Assembly: GCA_013368325.1 (NCBI GenBank) | Contig: JAACJK010000075.1 | Span: 31,351-95,350 of the forward strand | DNA length: 64,000 nt | Direction of reading: 5' to 3' | DNA from: Ephemerocybe angulata | Lineage: Eukaryota > Basidiomycota > Agaricomycetes > Agaricales > Psathyrellaceae | In this document: piece after piece, positions 11,791-22,826 of the stretch | Layout of the letters: every line of letters begins with the position of its first letter | How positions within the stretch are numbered: the stretch's first letter is position 1 | The notes under the pieces: model-generated | The model's database searches: none | Told to the model about the DNA's origin: nothing | Seen by the model: the letters and a program-made list of their open reading frames with translations, nothing else | Translations under genes and position numbers: made by a program

Positions 11791-12198
11791 TCTCTACATG
11801 TCGTACCCAGCTGTGTACCTTCTGTTAATATACTGCATTCCTCCTCCATCGTCCCTGCGTGATCCTGAGCATCCACTGACCGTCTCTCCCTCTTCAGAAC
11901 TTGGTGACTATGTCGCCAGTGCTCGCGTACATTCATCTAAGGGATTGACATTATTATCCATGGTAAAGTCCACGACCGTGGACTGCACCCGCATAGGTAT
12001 GCGAAAGCGAGCTTGCTGCATGTCGAGTCCTCAGAGGTAGGGGATGTCGCACCGGTGGGTACTCTGGCTTTACGGCCAGAGTGCCCTTAGATTTTTGCCC
12101 TGTACTATCGGGAGGGGCGGGAAAAGCCAAAAGCCCAAACTGAAGATCGACTGTACGGGACGGTGGCCGAGACACTCCCCCTACATCAGACACTTAAC

Positions 12199-15100
12199 AT
12201 GCAGCGAAATATTATTGATGACACTCAGGTTTTATTTGACGGTAATAATGGTTACGAGAATAACCCTGGATGGGGAGGGAGTGTGGAGGACCACAGTCCA
12301 CGAGCCGACCACAGGCCCGACGACCCACCCGGGGGGAGGCTATCGACACCTCCCCCAGCCGATGACGGCGACGGAGGTGACGCAGGAGCACGAAACCACA
12401 TCAGGGATGTGCCTGGTGAGGGAGTCCCACCTGCCAATGAAGGTGCCACTAACAGCACCGAACGAGAACCCAAGAAGCGATCGCGGGCTGCTGTGCGCAT
12501 CGCTTCCCTCAATATGAGAGGTGGTGGACTTAACAGTTCACGCGAAAAATGGGTCGGCGTTCACAGCCTGTTGCGCGAGGAGAGCCTTAGTATCCTCGCA
12601 CTACAGGAAACCCATATATCAGACGCCGACCGCAGGGAGATCGAAAAGCTGTACAAGAGGATGAGAATTTTCAACTCACCGGACCCCCTGCACCCCACGA
12701 GCAGAGGGGGCGTAGCCATAGTGCTAAACACACACAAGACAAATTGGAAAAACGCCGAGGACACAGTCCTTGTGCCCGGTAGAGCCATTCTGGTCACCCT
12801 CGAGTGGGGAAATAAGACGAAACTGCGCATACTCGCTGTATATGCGCCCTCCGGAAACGACGAGGCAAACAAAGAATTCTGGGAGGCCCTCGAGAAGAAA
12901 CTTAAGAAGGATAAAATTAAAATAGACGTCCTCCTTGGGGACTTGAACATGGTGGACAGCGGGCTTGACAGACTGCCGGCGCGAGCAGATCCCGCTGCCG
13001 TTGTAGACTCCTTCCTGTCCATGACCTTATCCCAGCACATGCACGACGGGTGGCGCCTTGCAAACCCCTCAAAGCTTGATTATACGTTCCGTACAAACCC
13101 CAGAGACGACGGAAGCACATCCCATTCAAGGATAGACCGCATCTACGTGAAAGAAGAACTCGTTGAACGCACCGACGAATGGAGAATTATGGTTACCGGG
13201 TTGAGGACGGACCATTTTATGGTCTCTGCATACATAACGACCGACGAGACGCCCTTCGTTGGGAAAGGTAGATGTACGATTCCCGAGTTCCTGACTGACT
13301 ATAAGGATGTCAGACAGGCATTCATGAAGACGGCCAAAGAGGCGTGTTCTGCCATATTGGAATTGTCACGCAAGCCCGAAGAACGCACCGATGAGCGTAA
13401 TGTACAAACATTATGGAAGGACTTGAAGGAAGCGCTCCTTACGACGGGGCAGGAATCAGCTAAAACGAGGTCAACGAAGTTGGACAGGCTGATTAAGAAA
13501 TGGGAGAAGCGTAGAAAAGCCATCCTCAAGGTAGCAGAGGAAGATCTAGAAAACGAAGAGGTCCTGCACTTAGACGAGATTGAGGAGGAGCTACGCGAGC
13601 TCCGCGCCGCCCGGATACTGCGCAAGTCGACCGCTATTGCGGCCAAGCACCACGCATTGGGGGAGTCGGGTACAAAATACGATTATATTCTACACCGTGA
13701 GCAAAAACCCCGAGACACTATCTATGCCCTACGCAAACCTGGACCGGGCCCACCCCAATACGAAAAGACCACAAACGGGATGGTCAAACTAGCAACGGAA
13801 CATCACCAGGCTTTGCAGGATACGTACGAGCATGAACTCGGTGAAGCCGAGTGGGAGAATAGAGCACAAGATGTCCTCTCCAACCTCAAGCCTAAGGTCA
13901 AAGAAGCAGACCGCGCTGATATGGAAGCTGAAATTACAGCTGGCGAGGTAGAATCAGCGATCATGAATATAAAGAGCGGCAAGGCCGCTGGGCTAGATGG
14001 CATCCCAATCGAAATTTGGAAATTCTTACTCAAGGGCCACCCCGAGGAACAGCAACGAGACGACCACGGAAAGAAAACGAGAGTTACATCAGGAATAGAG
14101 CACGCTCTGGCTGCCGTACTAAACGACATAACCGAATATGGCGTCGCACCCGGTACGGACTTCGCCGAGGGCTGGATGTGCCCGATTTTCAAAAAGAGCG
14201 ACAGGACAGACATCGGGAACTATCGCCCGATTACTGTCCTAAATAACGACTACAAGATACTTACCAAGGTGCTCACAGCTAGACTTACGAAGGTGGCACC
14301 GGGGCTCATCCACCCAGATCAGGCCGGATTCATGCGGGGGCGCTCGATTTTTGACCAAACAGAGCTCATAAGGCTTGTGGTAGACACGAGCGCCTATTAT
14401 GACCACGAGGGCGCTATAATCTGCCTCGACCAAGAAAAGGCCTACGATAAGATAAGGCACGACTTCTTATGGAAATCGCTACGCGCCTTTGGTGTCCCAG
14501 AAAAGTTCATCAACACAATCAAACACTTATACAGCAGTGCGGAGACCGCCGTTATACTCAACGGTGTCATAGGAGAGAAATACCTCATTACCAGGGGAGT
14601 GAGGCAGGGAGACCCGCTGTCCTGCCTCCTGTTTAACCTTGCCATTGAGTCTCTCGCAGAACTCATCCGCAAATCCGGACTAAAAGGGATCAGCTTTGAG
14701 GGAACCGCAGAGAACATCCTGTCAAACTTATTCGCTGACGATACGACGGTCTTCCTAGACAAGACTGACGATTTCAAGACCCTTATGGACATTCTGGATA
14801 CGTGGTGCGCGGTGTCTGGCGCTAAGTTCAATATAAATAAGACAATTATTCTCCCATTGGGTGATGAGCCATACCGCGCTCGCCTTAGAGCAACCCGACG
14901 CCTACATCCCAACTCCGAGTCGCAGATTCCTGAGAGTATGCGCATCATAGGCGAGAAGGAACCCGTGCGTATCCTCGGCGCCTTTTTCGGATATGGACTA
15001 AAACAAGAAGATATATGGGCACCGGTGGTTGCAAAGGCGCGAGCTGTTGTCTCGAGGTGGGCTCAAGGCCGTCCAACGATAAGGGGACTCACCCTGGGGA

Positions 15101-17409
15101 ACAATGCTATGCTAGGAGGCTTCACACAATTCCTCACCAGGGTTCAAGGCATGCCCGAGAAAATCCTGAAACAGTTCGAAAAGATTGCAGACGACTTAAT
15201 TCACGCGAAACACGGAGAAGAGAAGTCTAACACCATAGGTGTAGACACGATCCGATCGAAAATTGAGGAAGGTGGCCTACGTGCCCTAGATATGCGAGCA
15301 AGAAACGAGGCGATAGAGGTCATGAAACTATGCACCTTCCTACTTCCCCCAGAACTCAGACCGAGATGGTGCGAAGTAGCCGAACGGATCCTCGCTGAGA
15401 ATGCGATCCTACAATTTGCGACCCGGATCGGCTCCAACTTCCTTATCAACCCTTTCATACAAGGGTGGAGGGTGAATGTAGACTCGACCGTCCTGCCCGA
15501 CTCCCTCAAGAGGATGATGAAGGTTGCCGAGAAATACGGAGCTAAATTTATGCCCCTCAGAATTACACAAACATTAAGAAAAAGAATGCCTTACTGGTTC
15601 CACTGGGCTAACAAACCACAATTGGTGTCGCAGTACTACGACAAATGGGCAAAGTGTCAGCAGCTCAACCATAGAATCAAGTTCGTTGGTGAGATGCTGG
15701 AGCACTCCGTTAAGGGCAGGAGAACAAACTGCAAGAACAGAGTGAACTGCAAGTGCCAAACGTGCCACCAAGACCGACGCCTTGGATGCGAGAACCCGGC
15801 CCAATGCCGAAAGAACGCGTCCTTGAAACTGGACAATATCTCCCCCGAATGGGACCCGCGCCGACATGATGATGACCCAGAAAACGAGGTCATGGACGAT
15901 CTCGAGCCGTTAGACGACTCCTACAATAAAGCGTGGAGGCCCGATCTGTCAAAGGAGGAGTGGCCAGTGCAACTCGTGAGGATATTCACTAAACCGGACC
16001 CCGAACCTAGTGACGATGGCCATAACCCACTGCAAACCGCGCAACACACCCAGCACCCGATAGGTAGACGCACCAGGAACTCAAGGAGGCGGACTGCTGG
16101 AGGAGCCAGACGAGATGACATCGAAGTTTATACGGACGGCTCGTGCATCGGGAATGGTACAGATGATGCTAAATGTGGTAGCGGAGTCTGGTACGGACCA
16201 GACGACCCAAGGAACAAAGCACTCAGAGTGGACTTACACCCGCGTTCCAATAACGTCGGGGAGCTAGTCGCGATACTCTCAGCGGTGCAGGCGCACGCGA
16301 ACGATGGGCGCCTGAGAGTGGTGAGTGACTCGAAATACGTGCTGAACATCATGACGAAGCACGCGCAACGCTGGCTGGATGCCGGGTTTATTGGTGTGGC
16401 TAACAAACCGATCGTCCGCGCTCTTATCGGCGAACTGATGCACGCGAAGGCCGTGGTCTACACCAAAAAGGTGAAAGGCCACAGTGGCGACGTTGGGAAC
16501 GACGGCGCGGACGTCCTTGCAAACGAAGGAGCAGGAAAGGACCAGCCCGATAGGGTGGATCTTTCCAGGGGTGAAGAATTAGAGAAAATAGGTGCCGCTA
16601 CGCACGCGCTTACGCAGGCGATGGCGTACGAAGCCATCAAGACACGCAAACCGATCCCCCCTCGACGGAACACAGAGAGGATGCTGGAAAGAACGAAAGC
16701 GGTACTAGAAGAACTCACCGGAGAAGTGCCCACAAGCGCGGCCGTCTGGCTCTCCCTTAGACGACGTAAGGCCGCAACGATATCCCAGAAGTTCGGAGCA
16801 TACGCATGGCGTACCTTGCACGAAGGGTACAAGCTCGGGAAGTACTGGGACAATATTGATGAGTTGCGCGACGACCGTATGCCTTGTCGTGACTGTGAGG
16901 TGCCGATTGAATCGATGGCGCACATCCTGCAGGACTGCAGAGTCTCTGGCCAGGAGACGATATGGGAGCTGGCAAAAGCCGTCTGGGCGGTAACGGGTCT
17001 AGAGTGGCCGGTTGTGACGCTGGAGACAGTTCTGGGCGTCGGACTCCTAAAAGCTAAGAACGCTGAGGACAAAGTCCTGAAAGGGCGGACGAGACTCTTA
17101 CAGATCTTGATCTCAGAATCAGCGCACCTGGCTTGGTGCATACGGTGTGAATATCGTATTGCCTCGAAGTCACACTCCCGAGAGGAGGTCGAGGGCCGTT
17201 GGCGCGCGGCGATTTCGAGGAGACTAAGAATTGACTGGACTCTAGCAAATAAACAAGCGTATGGTAAGAAAGCGCTGAGCTACAGAGTCATTGAAGCCAC
17301 TTGGCACAATGTGGCGTCGAATAGGGAGACCATACGCAGCGACCTAGTCGCGACGGAGGTTTTAGTGGGTAGTGCGAGACCGCGACGCCCGCGGGGGAGG
17401 AACAGGTGA
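12199..17409 (+). CDS. LINE ORF2: endonuclease, reverse transcriptase, RNase H
   Basis: The open frame runs from 12163; the first ATG is at 12199, giving about 1736 residues. Numbered from 12163, domains are as follows. An endonuclease/exonuclease/phosphatase domain at about 108-360 shows IASLNMRGGG, LALQETHISDAD, LLGDLNMVD, SRIDRIYV and RTDHFMVSAY. The reverse transcriptase at about 595-900 shows GKAAGLDGIPIEIWK, YRPITVLNNDYKI, DQAGFMRGRSI, ICLDQEKAYDKI, RGVRQGDPLSC and the catalytic LFADDTTVF at about 856. A Cys-rich stretch CKNRVNCKCQTCHQDRRLGC follows. Then an RNase H domain from about 1320 has all four acidic positions (VYTDGSC, VGELVAI, VVSDSKYV, GNDGADVLANEG). A C-terminal MPCRDCEVPIESMAHILQDC gives CX2CX8HX4C. 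The frame is uninterrupted, so the protein may be functional. It acts by target-primed reverse transcription. Confidence 0.93.
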   Translation: MQRNIIDDTQVLFDGNNGYENNPGWGGSVEDHSPRADHRPDDPPGGRLSTPPPADDGDGGDAGARNHIRDVPGEGVPPANEGATNSTEREPKKRSRAAVRIASLNMRGGGLNSSREKWVGVHSLLREESLSILALQETHISDADRREIEKLYKRMRIFNSPDPLHPTSRGGVAIVLNTHKTNWKNAEDTVLVPGRAILVTLEWGNKTKLRILAVYAPSGNDEANKEFWEALEKKLKKDKIKIDVLLGDLNMVDSGLDRLPARADPAAVVDSFLSMTLSQHMHDGWRLANPSKLDYTFRTNPRDDGSTSHSRIDRIYVKEELVERTDEWRIMVTGLRTDHFMVSAYITTDETPFVGKGRCTIPEFLTDYKDVRQAFMKTAKEACSAILELSRKPEERTDERNVQTLWKDLKEALLTTGQESAKTRSTKLDRLIKKWEKRRKAILKVAEEDLENEEVLHLDEIEEELRELRAARILRKSTAIAAKHHALGESGTKYDYILHREQKPRDTIYALRKPGPGPPQYEKTTNGMVKLATEHHQALQDTYEHELGEAEWENRAQDVLSNLKPKVKEADRADMEAEITAGEVESAIMNIKSGKAAGLDGIPIEIWKFLLKGHPEEQQRDDHGKKTRVTSGIEHALAAVLNDITEYGVAPGTDFAEGWMCPIFKKSDRTDIGNYRPITVLNNDYKILTKVLTARLTKVAPGLIHPDQAGFMRGRSIFDQTELIRLVVDTSAYYDHEGAIICLDQEKAYDKIRHDFLWKSLRAFGVPEKFINTIKHLYSSAETAVILNGVIGEKYLITRGVRQGDPLSCLLFNLAIESLAELIRKSGLKGISFEGTAENILSNLFADDTTVFLDKTDDFKTLMDILDTWCAVSGAKFNINKTIILPLGDEPYRARLRATRRLHPNSESQIPESMRIIGEKEPVRILGAFFGYGLKQEDIWAPVVAKARAVVSRWAQGRPTIRGLTLGNNAMLGGFTQFLTRVQGMPEKILKQFEKIADDLIHAKHGEEKSNTIGVDTIRSKIEEGGLRALDMRARNEAIEVMKLCTFLLPPELRPRWCEVAERILAENAILQFATRIGSNFLINPFIQGWRVNVDSTVLPDSLKRMMKVAEKYGAKFMPLRITQTLRKRMPYWFHWANKPQLVSQYYDKWAKCQQLNHRIKFVGEMLEHSVKGRRTNCKNRVNCKCQTCHQDRRLGCENPAQCRKNASLKLDNISPEWDPRRHDDDPENEVMDDLEPLDDSYNKAWRPDLSKEEWPVQLVRIFTKPDPEPSDDGHNPLQTAQHTQHPIGRRTRNSRRRTAGGARRDDIEVYTDGSCIGNGTDDAKCGSGVWYGPDDPRNKALRVDLHPRSNNVGELVAILSAVQAHANDGRLRVVSDSKYVLNIMTKHAQRWLDAGFIGVANKPIVRALIGELMHAKAVVYTKKVKGHSGDVGNDGADVLANEGAGKDQPDRVDLSRGEELEKIGAATHALTQAMAYEAIKTRKPIPPRRNTERMLERTKAVLEELTGEVPTSAAVWLSLRRRKAATISQKFGAYAWRTLHEGYKLGKYWDNIDELRDDRMPCRDCEVPIESMAHILQDCRVSGQETIWELAKAVWAVTGLEWPVVTLETVLGVGLLKAKNAEDKVLKGRTRLLQILISESAHLAWCIRCEYRIASKSHSREEVEGRWRAAISRRLRIDWTLANKQAYGKKALSYRVIEATWHNVASNRETIRSDLVATEVLVGSARPRRPRGRNR

Positions 17410-17657
17410 TGATAAGCGCGCGTCAAGCGCCTTAAAGTCATTGGTTCCGAACTGGCGAGCGGCAAGGTCGAAGTGCGAGTCCCACACTCCCGTGCTCTTG
17501 GAAGCACGGCGTGCGTAATGCATTTCCTCCGTGTGGAAACGGTTTACTCCCTGTAGGGCAACCTACACATTATCTATTATGCCTAGGAATGCACGAGCGC
17601 CATGCGCGCTCACAGACGATAGTTGTTTGCGGTGCGTTACCGAAGCTAGATCCCACC

Positions 17658-17681
<24 letters not shown>
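17410..17681 (+). other. LINE 3' UTR and poly(A) tail
   Basis: About 250 nt of untranslated sequence ending GATCCCACC followed by roughly 24 A. The same 3' UTR, about 95% identical by eye, recurs inverted at 36325-36574. Confidence 0.85.
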
Positions 17682-17688
<7 letters not shown>

Positions 17689-17695
17689 GTGGCCC
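17682..17695 (+). repeat. 3' target-site duplication of LINE copy 1
   Basis: AATTTCAGTGGCCC, identical to 9923-9936. The first one or two A cannot be told apart from the poly(A) tail. Confidence 0.9.
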
Positions 17696-18002
17696 CTGAT
17701 GCCCCTGGGAGAAGAGAATCGTAAATCTTCGCTTCAATAATCTAAGAAGAGAATATATTGGATTACCTTTAGGCTTTCCCAACTTGATTACTTTGCTTAG
17801 CGATGAAGAACAGGACGAAAGCTGCCAAGGGAGATTTGGTGGCAGGTGTGGATGGATTCGGCAAACGCCGGCCGCGCAATCACCGATGATCGTGCCGAGG
17901 CTCGGCCCGAGCCGGCATACATTTATGCCCAGCTGTTTCTACCGTGACCTTGATTTCTACCTTTCGTCGTCGCCGTCAAAGTCGTGCTCGTCGTCTACCA
18001 CG

Positions 18003-18715
18003 ATGACGGACCTAACTGTGCTGGTCTCACCCATGCCTCTGGCCCCGATTAGTAGGGGTCTTTTCAGCAAAAAGGCCCAGCTCAGCACTCCGATTATGGT
18101 CACTCTCGAGTCCGAAACAGACCCAAATGGACAGGAGGTAGACGCGAAACCTCCTAGCTCACCAGGGGATGCAATGGGGCCGTATTCCAGAAAGTCTCGG
18201 TCTCCGAGAAACTTCGACACCGCTCTCCTGTCACCCCCGGTCAACACCTGGAAAGCGCCGAAAACACGCCCTCGACATCGACCGACGCGATCGCGGAGTG
18301 CACCACCAGAAAGAAGGGCTCTCGTAGACGAGGTACCTGCCCAGAGGACTCAGGAGCTTCCTATCGGATTCGAGTTTCGACCACCACCACCAAGGCGACG
18401 CACGACAACGTCGTTTACCGCTGGCACTCGGGCTGGAGAGCTCATTCGACCCCCTCCGCCGTTACGTGAGTGAAGGCTTTCGTATCTGGTGGCGCCGATG
18501 ATTTACCTATCGCAGTACGACCGACCACCTTCTGGAGAAAGACGAAAAAGTCGGGTGTAGCTGGGCCTTCGTATTCGCCCTCGACACATCTCATTCGGAG
18601 GTCGACGTATATTGCAGCCGGCCTCTCCTTTGACGCTCCGGTGCACGATCTCAGCGCGCTCTGCGTCGAAAGCCGAGTCGGATTTCTCGTCATTCCTCCA
18701 GAGCAAGAATTCTAG
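18003..18715 (+). CDS. Hypothetical protein, Ser/Pro/Arg-rich
   Basis: A two-exon model, 18003-18465 and 18516-18715, gives 220 residues. The 50-nt intron has a GTGAGT donor and a TATCGCAG acceptor and restores the frame across the stop that follows the donor. The ATG at 18003 begins MTDLTVLVSPMPLAPISRGL; in-frame ATGs at 17886 and 17925 are alternatives. The product is rich in Pro, Arg and Ser (RPRHRPTRSRSAPPERR, EFRPPPPRRRTTT), probably disordered and phosphorylated, with a more ordered end (DAPVHDLSALCVESRVGFLV). No domain recognised. Confidence 0.6.
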
Positions 18716-19025
18716 TCGCACATATCTCCTATTCCCCTACCCTCCCACAAATCAACGTATCTACTTCAAGTCCGACGGTGGACTTGACGAAGCTCTCCTA
18801 TAACGAGGGACCTAATAGCAGGACCTGGCGAAACCAAGAAAGAGATCGGACAGGGCGCCCAAGACGGCTTTCCTTCATATCCCCCCTCGACATCTCATTC
18901 GATAATTCCACAAAGCTCCTGCTTTCACATCACAACCCGCGACCTCAACAAGAATCTGAGTTCTCTTATAGCAGAGAGATCTCGAACGACCACCGGTTCG
19001 TTGAGCACGGATCCCAGATTGTAAC

Positions 19026-20432
19026 ATGTCTGTCATCAGAACAGCGTTCCGACGACCCCGACAGGTCCCTACACCTGTCCCACTCCCTGCACCCACCCCA
19101 GCCATTGCTAACCAGACGAGCTCAGTCTCACTCCAGCTCCTCCCATCCCTCTCCCCCCTTAGCGGCTCCGACACCGCATCCATCGCCTCGTCGACGCTCA
19201 GCCCCTCATCTTCATCTGGCGTCACTCCCGGGAGCATTCCCGGCCTCCCCTTGTTCAAATTCGTGTACCTCATCCCCGTGATTGCGGTCGTGGGCGTAAT
19301 CCTCATCATCGCGCTCGTCTGGCTGATCCAGGGGTGTGCGACGCGCAAGCCGAGGGTGAAGGAGGAGGATCCCGAGGTCCTGGGCGGGCCGCGGTATGAA
19401 TTCATCGAGCCTGGAGTGCGCCCGCAGCTCGATGGAGACGTCGATAAGTATGATGAAGCGACGCACCTTGGCTACGAGAATGTGCGCTGGGAGGACGAGC
19501 CTTCGGTGTTGAGCGGTCGGATGCACTCCGCCGTCCCATCCCCGGTGCGCGACGCGATGTCTGCAGACCTCATGGACATGTACGAGAGCGACGAGGAGCA
19601 GGACAACGAGCGGCGCCACCAGGAGCCATGGGAGACGCTCCGACATCGAAGCATCAAGCGCGGGATCCTCGCGCACGTCCAAAAAGAGGAAGGCTGGATC
19701 GACTCCCTTCGCGCCGTCGCAGGATCGGCGTTCGTGAATCAGGGTCCGCCGCCTAAACCCCCCCGGCGACGCGCATCAGAAGTCTCTTGGATCGACGAGG
19801 TGAAGCAGCGACGGGCAAGGTCCAAGGCATCCCGCACGAACACCGCGAACCCCCCGCCCGTCAGCGCTGCGTGGTCGGCGGAGACTGGCTTCAAGATCGT
19901 GCAGGAGTCGCCCGACATCGGGGGGCCCCAGGTGCACCGCGCGCCGCCAGACGAGGACCCGTACGGCACCAGGGGCCGCGGGAAGGCGGCGATCCGCGAC
20001 TACTTTAACTACAAGCTTCCACCTGCGGGCGCGAGTAGTAGAGTCCCCGTGGATCAGACGATTCGGGTCGGAGGGAAGGACACCCGCGTCTCGATGCTTC
20101 CTCTCAGTCCTCCGCGGATTATGAGCCCTGAGCTCGACAGCCAGCTGCTCTTCAATACACCTGTGCCCGGAACCGCCGCGCGGATGGAGTCCCCGCCCCG
20201 TGCACCTATCTCCGCGTCGTCGAATGGGAGACTGTTCACGAGGTTGACGGACAGGAAGCGGAAGCCCTCGGCTGGTGTTAATGTCGACCAGCCTCTGCCG
20301 TATCCCAGCAAGGAGGTGGTCGCGCCGTTGCGCCCTGGGAAGAGGACTGGGAAGTTGACAAAGAGTCGGACGTCGGCGTCGGCGAAGTACCAGCCTATTG
20401 GTCGTGGTGCCCCCGGGGGGTCTGCTTCTTAA
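19026..20432 (+). CDS. Single-pass membrane protein of unknown function
   Basis: 468 residues in one exon. A Ser/Thr/Pro-rich N-terminus (about 1-75) precedes one strong hydrophobic segment at about 77-101 (VYLIPVIAVVGVILIIALVW), followed by basic TRKPRVK. That polarity suggests an outside N-terminus and a long cytosolic tail. The tail holds charged, low-complexity stretches with proline clusters (GPPPKPPRRRASE, SPPRIMSPEL), possible SH3-ligand and phosphorylation sites. No cleavable signal peptide is evident. Ser/Thr-rich ectodomain plus single TM recalls fungal wall-stress sensor architecture, but no WSC domain is visible, so the role is unassigned. Confidence 0.75.
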   Translation: MSVIRTAFRRPRQVPTPVPLPAPTPAIANQTSSVSLQLLPSLSPLSGSDTASIASSTLSPSSSSGVTPGSIPGLPLFKFVYLIPVIAVVGVILIIALVWLIQGCATRKPRVKEEDPEVLGGPRYEFIEPGVRPQLDGDVDKYDEATHLGYENVRWEDEPSVLSGRMHSAVPSPVRDAMSADLMDMYESDEEQDNERRHQEPWETLRHRSIKRGILAHVQKEEGWIDSLRAVAGSAFVNQGPPPKPPRRRASEVSWIDEVKQRRARSKASRTNTANPPPVSAAWSAETGFKIVQESPDIGGPQVHRAPPDEDPYGTRGRGKAAIRDYFNYKLPPAGASSRVPVDQTIRVGGKDTRVSMLPLSPPRIMSPELDSQLLFNTPVPGTAARMESPPRAPISASSNGRLFTRLTDRKRKPSAGVNVDQPLPYPSKEVVAPLRPGKRTGKLTKSRTSASAKYQPIGRGAPGGSAS

Positions 20433-20761
20433 TGGGAGCGCTTTGCATCTTATAAATTTTGTTCCTAACATACTACATTAGAACGATCGTGGCGAGTAAT
20501 AGGCGCTTGTAGAGACTACTATACACACTGCCATTCTGCGACCAGTACTAATACTATTACTGCTAGCTTTTATATGTCGTGTGCTTGTTCGTCCAGTCAG
20601 GGAGAGAGTAATGGCGCTTCATCGAAACCCTCTTCCTGTTGGTCGAAGGAGCCACTTTGTGAATTGGCAAGCGAGACGCGCGTATGTAGACCTTTGTCAC
20701 TTCGCCCAACGATAGTACTTCGTATTCAGTTGTTAACGCCGGTGCCTTGGTGTATAAGGTT
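20433..20761. other. Intergenic region
   Basis: 329 bp downstream of the membrane protein gene, up to the start of the duplicated FunK1 block. Nothing recognisable. Confidence 0.5.
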
Positions 20762-22826
20762 CCCCTTCAGCCATATATTAGAAAGATCGGGGCAACTACT
20801 GATCTCAACTCTGCTCTGAAGAACATCCTACACAATTCTGCGACCGCCGCCAGTTAGTATCCTCGCTTACTCTGCACGCACCAGTACGATCTATTAAGAA
20901 CTCGCTTCAGCGGGAGTGATGGTGCCATTGGGTCGTCGCGTCCCGATTCTGCGATAGTCTTCAAGGTTCAAACGCAGATGCGCTTCGAAATATGTACGTA
21001 GCGAATCTTTGCACTGGAACGATAAGCGGTAGCAGTCAAATTCACCATACTAGAATACATGAGGCAGGCAGAAGAAACACTAAACATATACAATACATAG
21101 ACGCGTGGCAATAAACGAAACGATAGCACAATAGAACTCGGAATGCGAGGCACGGTAAGGATCACTTGCCAGACCGACGGGATTTCGTCGAGGAGGGCCC
21201 ACCTCGGGTGGGTCTTGCCTTCAGAATACCAAACAAATCCCCGCCTTCTTCGTTGGCTTGGAGAGGGGTAGGAGTCGCCACGCGTGGACGCTTCACCGAA
21301 GGGCCATCGTCCGTGTCTTCTTGTGGATTGGACCCACGCTTCACGCCTTTGGCTTGACCCGCGCCATCTTCTTCGCGCCCACGCTTCTTGGGCTCATCCG
21401 AGCCTGGCAGTTCCACGAGCTGAATGGGACCCCACGCGTTCCGACTGTCTTCGAGGAAGGCGAAGAAATTCAAAAAGTGCCAAGCGATTTGCGCGTATGT
21501 CCCCTTGTCAGTGACCTTGTCGGGCGACCGTTTCTGATACTGCGCCAGCAGATTGTTACCGAGAGTTTTCCAAGGATCCATAAACTCAGTAAGGCCAGGG
21601 TGGAGAGCAGCGTCCAGCTTCTGAGGAAATCCTTTACGAATTATTCGGTGCCTGGGAGCGTTAGAGTCCTTCTCGATAACGGGCTGAAAGACTTCCTTCT
21701 CGGTGCACCAGACTACTGACGCTTGATGACCGACTTTCACCGCCCCAATGTAGAACCCGATCCACCAGAGCGACTCTAAGTCGTGCTGTAGATTATGTAC
21801 GACGCCGTCCTCGCCCGCTGCTGCTTCGGCCCGGGTTTTGGAGCCGGGCGCTTTATCTTCTGCGGCTTGTTCAAGTTGCAGGTACAGTCCACATTGAAGC
21901 TCAGTTGCCATAAAATACGGCGTTCCCTGAGCGACTCAGTGAGAGGGTTGGACCGCGTGAAGAAAGAGTCGTGCTTACCGTCTTCCAATTTCCCCTTGCC
22001 TTCTGGCCATGGGATGGAAATTCCTTGGCGTACTCCAGGTCGGCCAGCTTCAGGCACCATTTCCCGTCACTTTCCTTCATTGCGAGGACATTTCCCGTGC
22101 TGATATCCCTGTGGATCCACCCAGCGCAAAACATGAGAATAAGCACTGATATGAGTGGTGGTCGGCGATTCGTGAGTAACGGGAATCGGAAACGATAAAT
22201 GGTAGCAGACTGACCTGCAGAAGCCTGACGGAGGGTATCGACAGCATCTCCAAAAGTGGGAACATGCGACACACGAGTGCACACTTCATCAAAGTAGAAG
22301 AAACAACGTTTCTTCTGAGCAAATTCTGTGTGAATCTTCCCGCCCATTTTGAATTGAAGCGCGGACTTTGGAACAGGCGCGACCCGTGACGCGGGGGTGG
22401 ACTGATACTTGGATTGGTTTCTCTGAGTCTTCAGCGGAGACATGGATACGGCCTCGACAGGAGCCTCAATGAAGATCGACGGCGAAGCCCAAGTGTCCTT
22501 AGCCACCGATTTGCTGAGGGGGCCTTCAAAGTGCTCTCGGATTCGCAGAAAGCGTTCCTGATATTTTTTGTTCGTGGTCAGAGTCTCCAAGTCATCCAGC
22601 CGGGAAGGCGGGAACTTCGCCAAGCACGGGTGGTCTCTCCAGGGCTGCGGGCCGCCTACAAAATCGTCGATGCTTGTGAAAATTTTATCCTGGATTTGCT
22701 TCTCCGTGTCTGCCGGTCCATCGATCCAAACGTCCTTGATGATAATCTCCTTCGGGGTAACGTTGTCGGCCAGGGCTTTTCCTTCGAAGTTGGCGACTTC
22801 GACGGCTTTCCATACCCGTGTTGTCC
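20762..22826 (+). repeat. Duplicated block A, partner of 29619-31686
   Basis: From CCCCTTCAGCCATATATTAGAA to about 22826 the sequence is a direct, highly similar copy of 29619-31686 (2065 versus about 2068 bp). It covers the 3' flank and the 3' two-thirds of FunK1 copies A and C. Similarity stops abruptly after CCCGTGTTGTCC. Confidence 0.85.

Larger units (their letters stand above)
9937..17681 (+). mobile_element. Full-length non-LTR retrotransposon (LINE, RNase H-bearing, Tad1/I-like)
   Basis: A 7.7-kb element bounded by a 14-bp target-site duplication. It starts with GGGAGGACGCC and ends in about 24 adenines. Layout: a 506-nt GC-rich 5' UTR (9937-10442); ORF1 with zinc knuckle (10443-11790, one putative intron); a 408-nt spacer; ORF2 with AP-type endonuclease, reverse transcriptase, RNase H and a C-terminal CCHC motif (12199-17409); a 272-nt 3' region with the poly(A). 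No LTRs are present. Endonuclease plus RNase H in ORF2 fits the Tad1/I group of fungal LINEs; the exact clade needs a tree. Both ORFs are open and the duplications are identical, so the insertion looks recent. A second, truncated copy of the same family lies at 36298-37327. Confidence 0.93.

Noticed and set aside
18778..19281. 167-codon plus-strand ORF overlapping the membrane protein gene
   Set aside because: Low-complexity His/Pro/Ser frame in another phase of the real gene start; no splice evidence.
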